NCBI GenBank assembly: GCA_024860865.1 | Contig: JACRDV010000005.1 | Span: forward strand, 1-6,718 | Length of the DNA: 6,718 nucleotides | Direction: 5' to 3' | From: JACRDV01 sp024860865 [NCBI: Methanobacteriota archaeon] | Lineage (GTDB): Archaea; JACRDV01 | Shown here: piece by piece, positions 1-4,754 of the stretch | Layout of the letters: each line of letters begins with the position of its first letter | Numbering within the stretch: position 1 is the stretch's first letter | Made by a program: the position numbers and the translations under genes | The notes under the pieces: generated by a model | Database searches by the model: none | Told to the model about the DNA's origin: nothing | Seen by the model: the letters and a program-made list of their open reading frames with translations, nothing else

Positions 1-1
1 A

Positions 2-511
2 CCCTATGTTATTTCCTCTCCAATTACATTCAAAATTCTTGGGACGGAGTTCAATTTAGCAGTATTAACATATCAAAAAGAATTTGCGGAAAGGATGGTA
101 GCAAAGCCTGGGACAAGTGAATATGGCAGATTGAGCGTTGGAGTTTATTACCGCGCAAGTGTAGAGCTGCTTGAAACAATCCCGCCAAGTGCTTTTTACC
201 CTGAACCAAAGGTATATTCAACGATTGTAAGACTTCGACCGAAAACTCCTCCATTTAAAGTAATCGATGAAAAATTCTTTTTCAATGTGGTCAGAGCATT
301 GTTTCAGCACAGAAGGAAAAAAGTAAACAATGCCTTGTTGGACTCATTTCACGAGATTGCTCCTGCTACAAAATGGCCAAAGCAAAAGATTAAAACTTTC
401 TTGGAAGAAACTGTGAAACTTAATACCAGAGTTTTTCTTTTAAAGCCGGAGGAAATGGGCAATCTTTCAAACGTGCTTTACAATAGTTTAAAGACCACTT
501 TAACAAATTAG
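2..511 (+). CDS. ksgA: Ribosomal RNA small subunit adenine dimethyltransferase KsgA/Dim1, C-terminal part (5' end outside window)
   Basis: This is the 3' 169 codons of a KsgA/Dim1 family enzyme, which uses S-adenosylmethionine to dimethylate two adjacent adenines in the 3'-terminal helix of 16S rRNA late in small-subunit assembly. The reading frame is open from base 2 and enters on PYVISSPI, the end of the N-I/L-P-Y catalytic motif IV of adenine-N6 methyltransferases. Family blocks follow in order: QKEFAERM and PGTSEYGRLSV (about residues 27-46 of the visible part), the FYPEPKVYSTIV block that ends the methyltransferase core, and the C-terminal helical domain with ALFQHRRKKVNNAL. The ATG at 95 is internal (Met of AERMVAKPG), so it is not the start. 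The SAM-binding motifs I-III must lie upstream of the window. It heads the visible part of a translation-related gene run, with 13 nt to the next gene. No frameshift or missing block is seen. Confidence 0.95.
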   Translation, partial: PYVISSPITFKILGTEFNLAVLTYQKEFAERMVAKPGTSEYGRLSVGVYYRASVELLETIPPSAFYPEPKVYSTIVRLRPKTPPFKVIDEKFFFNVVRALFQHRRKKVNNALLDSFHEIAPATKWPKQKIKTFLEETVKLNTRVFLLKPEEMGNLSNVLYNSLKTTLTN

Positions 512-524
512 TTAGATAGAGAAC

Positions 525-1112
525 ATGCACAGAAAATTTGAATTTAAAGGAAAAACTTTCTTCCTTTTCCCACAAGTGTACTATCCAGCTGAAGATTCAT
601 TTTTGTTAGCTGAAAATTTAATCGTTGGAGAAAATGATAGAGTTCTTGATATCGGTACTGGCTGTGGACTACAGGCAATAATGGCCGCTGAAATCTCAAA
701 GCATGTTGTAGCGACAGATACCAATCCACATGCAATTGAAAATACAAAATACAATGCACATCTCAATAATGTAGAAATTGAAACTCGGTTGGGAGACTTA
801 TTTGAACCAATTAAAGAAAAATTTGACCTGATTATTTTCAATCCCCCGTATTTACCAAGTGAAAGCAATTCAGATAGTTTTGAAGAAAAAGCTTGGAACG
901 GAGGACCAGAAGGAAGGTCAATACTCGACCGATTTTTAGGGCAGTTTTGTAACTATCTTAATCCTAATGGTCGAATCCAATTGGTTCAATCTTCTCTAAC
1001 TAATATTGACCAGACTTTAAATAAATTAAAAGCACTAAATTTCAATACAGATGTTATCGCTCAAAAGAAGTTCTTTTTTGAAAAATTGGTCGTGATCAAC
1101 GCTCAGAAGTGA
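525..1112 (+). CDS. HemK2/Mtq2-type protein-(glutamine-N5) methyltransferase, probable modifier of release factor aRF1
   Basis: The product is a 195-residue class I SAM-dependent methyltransferase. The order of motifs is that of the short archaeal/eukaryotic HemK2 (Mtq2) group: YYPAEDSFLLAE at 19-30, the SAM-binding VLDIGTGCG at 40-48, the acidic end of strand 2 (ATDTNPHA) at 63-70, the NPPY catalytic motif at 106-109, which positions an amide nitrogen substrate, and WNGGPEGRSILDRFL at 124-138. Bacterial PrmC carries an extra N-terminal helical domain that is absent here, which favours the HemK2 type. In that group the substrate is the glutamine of the GGQ motif of the class 1 release factor, with Trm112 as partner in eukaryotes and some archaea. 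No Trm112 is encoded in the window. The ATG at 525 has only a weak purine stretch upstream. The gene lies 13 nt after ksgA, and its TGA is embedded in the ribosome-binding site of the next gene. Confidence 0.88.
   Translation: MHRKFEFKGKTFFLFPQVYYPAEDSFLLAENLIVGENDRVLDIGTGCGLQAIMAAEISKHVVATDTNPHAIENTKYNAHLNNVEIETRLGDLFEPIKEKFDLIIFNPPYLPSESNSDSFEEKAWNGGPEGRSILDRFLGQFCNYLNPNGRIQLVQSSLTNIDQTLNKLKALNFNTDVIAQKKFFFEKLVVINAQK
1105..1112 (+). promoter_or_regulatory. Shine-Dalgarno-like site for the GTPase gene, overlapping the preceding stop codon
   Basis: AGAAGTGA matches the consensus GGAGGTGA at 6 of 8 positions and lies 5 nt before the ATG at 1118. It contains the TGA stop of the methyltransferase gene, so a terminating ribosome sits on the site, which suggests translational coupling. 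It also favours ATG 1118 over the in-frame GTG at 1109, which falls inside the site. Confidence 0.5.
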
Positions 1113-1117
1113 AAAAA

Positions 1118-2092
1118 ATGCCTGCTAACTTGCCACCACAATGGTTCGTGGCCGAAGTAAGGTACAGAGAAGCAAAAACATTTCCAGAAAAAATTCAAGC
1201 ACTTGAAGAGCTCATTCGTCTTACACCCAAGCACAAGGGCAGTGAAAATTTACTTGCGCAGCTAAAGCGAAGGATGGCCAAACTTAAAGAGCAATCTGAG
1301 AAACAAAGATTTGTTGGAGCACATGGAGCGCCTGTTTTTAGCGTAAAAAAAGAGGGAGCAGCCCAGATAGTTTTAGTTGGGCCGGCGAATGTTGGCAAAT
1401 CAAGCTTATTTAACAATTTAACTGCAGCCGAGTCTGAAGTTGCCGATTATCCTTTTACAACTACTAGACCAATCCCAGGTATGATGAGATTCGAAAACAT
1501 TCAATTACAGCTAGTTGATACTCCTCCCATAGTTGATGGAGAAAAAAGCGGGCAAGTCTTTAGCTTAATTAGAAGTGCCGATGAAATTGCAATTATAGTC
1601 GACTCTTTCGATCAAATTGATTTTTTAGTTAAAGAATTCGATAGAACGGGCATATTTTTAAATGAAAAACTGCCAGATTTCTTAGACCTTAAGGGGCAGG
1701 TCAGCAAGAAAGCAATAATCGTCTTAAACAAAGCAGACATAAAATCTTTCGATATAGAAAATATTTCACAGAAATATCCGAATTTCAAAATCATTCCAGC
1801 TTCAGCCAAAACAAAAGCAAACTTAGAATTACTGAAACAAAACATCTTCCAAACATTAGAAATTATTCGAGTTTATACCAAATCACCAGGAAAAGAGCCC
1901 AACTACACCCAGCCTCTTGTCCTAAAGAAAGGCTCAACTATTTTCGATGCAGCAATTCTTATTCATAAGGATTTTGCTGAGAAATTGAAATTTGCTAAAG
2001 TTTGGGGAAATTCGGTTGAATTTCCTGGTAAACAAGTAAAAAGGGAGCATGTTCTTTTGGATGGCGATATAGTTGAATTCCATGTTAGATAA
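1118..2092 (+). CDS. Obg/DRG-like GTPase with C-terminal TGS domain
   Basis: The product is a 324-residue GTPase related to the Obg/DRG (Rbg) group of ribosome-associated GTPases. The N-terminus is a basic helical segment (MPANLPP, then PKHKGSENLLAQLKRRMAKLK to about 57), as in archaeal DRG-like proteins. The G domain has G1 GPANVGKSS at 88-96, a G2/switch I block VADYPFTTTRPIPG at 108-121, G3 DTPP at 134-137, G4 NKAD at 204-207 and G5 SAK at 229-231. A TGS domain fills the C-terminus from about 249 (RVYTKSPGK to the GDIVEFHVR end). The G3 motif ends in Pro where DxxG has Gly, and the protein is shorter than canonical DRG proteins (about 365 residues), probably because it lacks their inserted domain. 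The start is set at ATG 1118 because it gives the family's MPANLPP terminus and has a ribosome-binding site; GTG 1109 would add three residues. The precise cellular role of this subgroup is not known to me. Confidence 0.88.
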   Translation: MPANLPPQWFVAEVRYREAKTFPEKIQALEELIRLTPKHKGSENLLAQLKRRMAKLKEQSEKQRFVGAHGAPVFSVKKEGAAQIVLVGPANVGKSSLFNNLTAAESEVADYPFTTTRPIPGMMRFENIQLQLVDTPPIVDGEKSGQVFSLIRSADEIAIIVDSFDQIDFLVKEFDRTGIFLNEKLPDFLDLKGQVSKKAIIVLNKADIKSFDIENISQKYPNFKIIPASAKTKANLELLKQNIFQTLEIIRVYTKSPGKEPNYTQPLVLKKGSTIFDAAILIHKDFAEKLKFAKVWGNSVEFPGKQVKREHVLLDGDIVEFHVR

Positions 2093-2804
2093 TATTAGGA
2101 TTATTTTTGTTGAACCAGAGTATCAGGATAATATTGGATATCTTGCGCGCGTAATGAAGAACTTTGACTTGAAGGAATTAGTGCTAGTCAGTCCGAAAAC
2201 CATTGTTGGTGAAGAAGCTTCGCTGAGAGCTGCTCATGCGCAGGACATACTCCAAAATTTAAAAATAATCTCTAGTTTTGAAGAGGCAATAAAAGATATG
2301 GATTTTGTAATTGGGACTACCAGCCGAATAGGAAACGAATCTACTTCTCCGAGACTCGCATTAATTCCTTCTGAATTTGTTGAAAAAATTCAAAAATTCT
2401 CAGGTAAAATTGCTTTGGTTTTCGGGCGGGAAAAACAAGGATTAACAAACAAAGAATTGACTCTATGCGATTCGGTTATCAGCATACCTGCTAGCAAGGA
2501 TTATCCCACTTTGAACATCGCTCACACAGCTGCAATTCTTTTCTATGAGTTGTTCAAAGGTCAAATTTCACTTCCAAAGCCCAGGATTGCTTCAAAAGCA
2601 GAGAGAGAAGAATTAATAAGTGCGTTTGAGCGTATCTTAAAACTCGTAAATTACCCAATACATAAAAAAGAAATAGCGGTGTTGATATTTAGGCGTATTC
2701 TTAGCCGAGCAGTTCTAACTGGGCGAGAAACCTTTACAATAAGGGGCATTATTCGCCGAATTGAAAATAGCTTAAAGAAGGGGTTACATGGGGCTATTCG
2801 GTGA
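2082..2804 (+). CDS. trmJ: TrmJ-like SPOUT RNA 2'-O-methyltransferase
   Basis: The product is a 240-residue SPOUT-class (SpoU/TrmH superfamily) methyltransferase of the TrmJ type. Archaeal TrmJ forms a dimer that methylates the ribose 2'-hydroxyl of tRNA nucleotide 32. The visible SPOUT motifs are motif 1, EPEYQDNIGYLARVMKNF (11-28, with the Asn and Arg of N-I-G-x-x-A-R); motif 2, LVFGREKQGLTNKEL (112-126); and motif 3, IPASKDYPTLNIAHTAAI (135-152), where the usual Ser-Leu-Asn reads Thr-Leu-Asn. The C-terminal helical extension (about 174-230) is of the TrmJ kind. The start is ATG 2082, just before the first strand IRIIFVEPE. An in-frame TTG at 2073 would add three residues without clear support. 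The gene overlaps the GTPase gene by 11 nt and the next gene by 17 nt. Substrate position is inferred from the family, and an rRNA target cannot be excluded. Confidence 0.87.
   Translation: MLDNIRIIFVEPEYQDNIGYLARVMKNFDLKELVLVSPKTIVGEEASLRAAHAQDILQNLKIISSFEEAIKDMDFVIGTTSRIGNESTSPRLALIPSEFVEKIQKFSGKIALVFGREKQGLTNKELTLCDSVISIPASKDYPTLNIAHTAAILFYELFKGQISLPKPRIASKAEREELISAFERILKLVNYPIHKKEIAVLIFRRILSRAVLTGRETFTIRGIIRRIENSLKKGLHGAIR
2777..2783 (+). promoter_or_regulatory. Shine-Dalgarno-like site for the DUF1512 gene
   Basis: GAAGGGG lies 4 nt before the ATG at 2788, inside the 3' end of the trmJ-like coding sequence. It supports that start and hence the 17-nt overlap between the two genes. Confidence 0.4.
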
Positions 2805-3912
2805 TTCTACATCGATTTGGCAATCGAATATTTTTAATGCGATTTGGTTTTTGCTTAGCATAGCTTTTATCGCATTCTTTTATTTTTCTTACCGCCGATC
2901 TATAGCAAATGTAGAGCAAAGAATTGTTGAACTTGAGAATATGGCAAATGAGGCTAAGAAGATCACCGTTCAAACAGCTAAAGATTTAGGCAAGCCTGAA
3001 AAAGACCCGACACAAACCATTAATGAAATAGCTGAACTTTTTGTTATCCCGCCGGTCAGCGCTGATCCTAGAGGCATTCTTAAAAAACTTGATCACTTAA
3101 TCGAAAGTGCAGAGCAGCGCTTTAAAGAAGTTGTTAAGATTGTTGCCCCAAATGCCGATTCTGAAGCGCAGGCAAATATAATAATGACTATGAAAGGCTC
3201 AATTGGTATCTATAATATTGCAAAATTTGCTAGGCATATGTGGGAGACCTTAAGGAAAGCCAGCACTATGCAAGCAGTTTTTTTCCTTCAAACGATGTTG
3301 CCTCAATTTAGAAAAATTGCAAGCGGATATCTTGAAGGTACAAAGGCTCTTTCAGTTGGAAAACCACTTGGAGACAGCGTTGGTGCAATGATTGCACTTC
3401 ACTTGATCGGAAATGCTCCAACTAATGAAATTGTTGAAGAAACTGTTGCTGCAGAAAAGACGATTGAAAATCGAAGAGTTATTATTGTTAAGGCCAAAGG
3501 ACCCGGAGGAAGAGTTGGAAGGCCCGGGGAGGCAGTAGAGAAAATTGTCAAACAAAATGGGAATATTGCTAGAATAGTTACTGTTGATGCTGCTATGAAA
3601 CTTGAGGGAGAGAAAACTGGGACTATAGCTGAAGGAATTGGAGCTGCAATCGGTGATCCTGGCCCACAAAAAGCTAGAATCGAAAACATAGCAACTAAAA
3701 GGAAAATTCCTCTAGATGCAATAGCAATTAAAATTGGAATTGAGGAGGCAGTTATGCCGATGAAAAAAGAGATTATAGATGCAGTTAGGCCTACGCTTGA
3801 AGTTGTTAAACGGGCGATTTGCCGAGCTCCAGAAGGGAGTACCGTTTTAATTGTTGGCGTTGGAAATACTGTTGGAGTAGGACAGCAAATGGCCCAGGCT
3901 GAGGAGAAGTAG
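2788..3912 (+). CDS. DUF1512 family membrane-anchored protein, function unknown
   Basis: I recognise this 374-residue protein as DUF1512 (Pfam PF07431 from memory), an archaeal family of about this length with no assigned function. Residues 15-34 are one hydrophobic membrane segment (IFNAIWFLLSIAFIAFFYF) followed by YRR, which suggests an N-terminal anchor with the bulk in the cytoplasm. Residues 38-66 are heptad-like and probably coiled coil. A helical middle part (95-230) precedes an alpha/beta C-terminal part that is rich in conserved-looking glycine: VIIVKAKGPGGRVGRPGEAV (231-250), KLEGEKTGTIAEGIGAAIGD (271-290) and TVLIVGVGNTVGVGQ (352-366). The Gly/Arg loop at 238-247 might bind phosphate or nucleic acid, but that is speculation. 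No known catalytic motif was recognised. It overlaps the trmJ-like gene and ends the translation-gene run, so a link to ribosomes or tRNA at the membrane is a context-only inference. Confidence 0.8.
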   Translation: MGLFGDSTSIWQSNIFNAIWFLLSIAFIAFFYFSYRRSIANVEQRIVELENMANEAKKITVQTAKDLGKPEKDPTQTINEIAELFVIPPVSADPRGILKKLDHLIESAEQRFKEVVKIVAPNADSEAQANIIMTMKGSIGIYNIAKFARHMWETLRKASTMQAVFFLQTMLPQFRKIASGYLEGTKALSVGKPLGDSVGAMIALHLIGNAPTNEIVEETVAAEKTIENRRVIIVKAKGPGGRVGRPGEAVEKIVKQNGNIARIVTVDAAMKLEGEKTGTIAEGIGAAIGDPGPQKARIENIATKRKIPLDAIAIKIGIEEAVMPMKKEIIDAVRPTLEVVKRAICRAPEGSTVLIVGVGNTVGVGQQMAQAEEK

Positions 3913-3922
3913 CAATCCTAAT

Positions 3923-4567
3923 CTATTGTGCTCTTACAAATGCCTCTTGTTTTCTACTTTTAATTACCAGCAAAATTACTCCAGTCCAAAGGATTATGTA
4001 TACAGTCAAAATGTAAAAGAAATTCAGTACAGTCTGGCCGATTATATTTGAATATATCATTGAGGCAAAAATTCCAATTATAGTTAATGAAACTAAAATA
4101 GCACTAGCAATGATTGAGATCGTAGAGTATTTTTTATCCAAAATATCGAACCGAACACTTGTACTTCTCGAGAAATCAGACAATGCACGTGCAATAACCT
4201 TTAGCATAAGAAGACCTTTATCCCAACGTTCTGATGTCTCCTCTTCAAGCGTTTTTGATTCTTCATCGAAGGTTCGCTTAAAACCTTTATATTTTCCGGT
4301 TGCCCCTCCCCATTCTTCCTTGATATCCTGAACCTCTATTCTAGGGATAAGATGATCGATGTCCTCGGGTCGATATATTCTGATTCTACTGATAAATGTC
4401 TTTAAAACGCTTTCATCAGCTTCAGCTTCGATTTTTACTGCGCCATCTTTCAGGTTCTTGATTATGCCTTCTACATTCATTTCAATAGCTATTTTTTCTA
4501 CTAGGTTGCGATATCCAACTGTTTGAACATCACCTATGACAGTTAAGACAACTCTCTTTTGAACCAA
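3923..4567 (-). CDS. Acylphosphatase-domain protein with two C-terminal transmembrane helices
   Basis: The protein has 214 residues from TTG 4567. Residues 3-98 form an acylphosphatase fold: VVLTVIGDVQTVGYR matches the family's GxVQGVGFR phosphate-binding loop, with catalytic Arg20; GIIKNLKDGAVKIEAE carries catalytic Asn38; and EEWGGATGKYKGF matches the domain's end. The Arg-Asn spacing of 18 equals that of muscle acylphosphatase (Arg23/Asn41). The loop glycine is replaced by Thr (VQTVG), so activity on acyl phosphates is likely but not certain. A charged linker (about 100-145) leads to membrane helices at 148-172 and 180-202 and a basic tail. Stand-alone acylphosphatases are soluble proteins of about 90 residues, so the membrane half is unusual. 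TTG 4567 is chosen because it follows a Shine-Dalgarno site by 8 nt and gives the usual short N-terminus; GTG 4579 would add four residues. The gene converges on the DUF1512 gene with 10 bp between stops. The membrane partner is unknown. Confidence 0.8.
   Translation of the reverse strand: MVQKRVVLTVIGDVQTVGYRNLVEKIAIEMNVEGIIKNLKDGAVKIEAEADESVLKTFISRIRIYRPEDIDHLIPRIEVQDIKEEWGGATGKYKGFKRTFDEESKTLEEETSERWDKGLLMLKVIARALSDFSRSTSVRFDILDKKYSTISIIASAILVSLTIIGIFASMIYSNIIGQTVLNFFYILTVYIILWTGVILLVIKSRKQEAFVRAQ
3945..3961 (+). terminator. Possible T-rich archaeal terminator for the ksgA-DUF1512 gene run
   Basis: Archaeal transcription usually stops at short T-runs in the non-template strand. About 35-50 nt after the DUF1512 stop the + strand reads TCTTGTTTTCTACTTTT, the densest T stretch nearby. 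It lies inside the 3' coding end of the convergent gene, so its base composition may simply reflect that gene's Lys/Arg codons. No hairpin is evident. Confidence 0.25.
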
Positions 4568-4572
4568 AGCTG

Positions 4573-4683
4573 ATGCCACCTTGGCAGCATAAAATTAGAA
4601 AGAGATTGCAACTTGAACTATTAATAGATTATGATTATGGAAAGGCTTTTACACAAGAAGAATTAGAATTTCCAAACCATTAA
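4573..4683 (+). CDS. Possible 36-residue small protein, unrecognised
   Basis: An ATG-initiated frame of 36 codons lies between the divergent acylphosphatase-membrane and iorA genes. It begins MPPWQHKIRKRLQLELLIDY and ends EELEFPNH before a TAA at 4681. The composition looks protein-like: a basic amphipathic start, an acidic C-terminal half, and GAA/AGA/TTA codons like those of the neighbouring genes. Against it, no Shine-Dalgarno site precedes the ATG, it overlaps the start region of the opposite gene and that gene's probable promoter, and a frame of this length can arise by chance in such sequence. It could be a microprotein from a leaderless transcript, a gene remnant or noise. No family is recognised. 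Confidence 0.25.
   Translation: MPPWQHKIRKRLQLELLIDYDYGKAFTQEELEFPNH
4576..4582 (-). promoter_or_regulatory. Shine-Dalgarno site that favours TTG 4567 as start of the acylphosphatase-membrane gene
   Basis: Read on the minus strand, AAGGTGG matches the core AGGTG of the consensus GGAGGTGATC and is followed by 8 nt and then TTG at 4567. The alternative GTG start at 4579 lies inside this motif and has no such site of its own. Confidence 0.5.
4618..4627 (-). promoter_or_regulatory. Possible TATA box of the acylphosphatase-membrane gene
   Basis: On the minus strand CTATTAATAG (itself a 10-bp palindrome) is the best TATA-like element upstream of the gene. A start point about 25 nt downstream, near 4595, would give a leader of about 30 nt containing the Shine-Dalgarno site at 4582-4576. 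The whole spacer is A+T-rich, so the call is weak. Confidence 0.3.
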
Positions 4684-4684
4684 A

Positions 4685-4692
4685 CTATAAAT
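4685..4692 (+). promoter_or_regulatory. Probable TATA box of the iorAB operon
   Basis: CTATAAAT, preceded by the A-rich TTAA, resembles an archaeal TATA box with a weak BRE. Transcription would start about 25 nt downstream, near 4715, leaving a leader of roughly 40 nt that includes the Shine-Dalgarno site at 4743. A second TATA-like stretch at 4732-4739 lies too close to the start codon to yield an mRNA containing that site. Confidence 0.45.
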
Positions 4693-4707
4693 GATTGAAC
4701 TCAATCA
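4692..4707 (+). promoter_or_regulatory. Perfect palindrome next to the iorA TATA box, likely operator
   Basis: TGATTGA-AC-TCAATCA has seven-base arms in perfect inverted repeat around a two-base centre. It abuts the TATA-like box and precedes the predicted transcription start, where a bound dimeric regulator would block RNA polymerase recruitment, as many archaeal repressors do. The short spacer and low G+C make an RNA hairpin role less likely, and it lies upstream of the expected transcript. An Lrp/AsnC-type amino-acid-responsive regulator would suit an aromatic amino acid pathway, but the regulator is not identifiable from the site. Confidence 0.5.
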
Positions 4708-4742
4708 AAAAGAATAAAAAAGTGAAATCTATTTTATAGTTT

Positions 4743-4748
4743 GAGGAT
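4743..4748 (+). promoter_or_regulatory. Shine-Dalgarno site that fixes the TTG start of iorA
   Basis: GAGGAT lies 6 nt before TTG 4755. The first in-frame ATG is at residue 87, far inside the conserved domain, so a non-ATG start is required and this site selects it. Confidence 0.6.
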
Positions 4749-4754
4749 AAAATT

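Noticed and set aside
95-511. ATG at 95 as the start of a 138-residue protein
   Set aside because: The frame is open and conserved with KsgA/Dim1 back to base 2 (PYVISSPI, QKEFAERM), so this Met is internal and the gene begins before the window.
1109-1120. GTG at 1109 as the GTPase start
   Set aside because: It lies inside the Shine-Dalgarno-like AGAAGTGA, and the ATG at 1118 gives the family's usual MPANLPP terminus.
2073-2084. TTG at 2073 as the trmJ-like start
   Set aside because: It has no ribosome-binding site and adds three residues before the first conserved strand; ATG 2082 fits better.
3352-3689. Two overlapping antisense frames of 96 and 105 codons opposite the DUF1512 gene
   Set aside because: Their Ser/Asn- and Pro/Ser-rich compositions are typical of mirror frames of a coding region, and no ribosome-binding site or family motif is present.
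4110-4331. Plus-strand frame of 73 codons opposite the acylphosphatase-membrane gene
   Set aside because: It is a shadow of a gene with clear domain motifs on the minus strand, and its product is Ser-rich with no recognisable motif.
4732-4739. TTTTATAG as the iorA TATA box
   Set aside because: A start point about 25 nt downstream would fall after the TTG start codon and exclude the Shine-Dalgarno site, so the box at 4685 is preferred.
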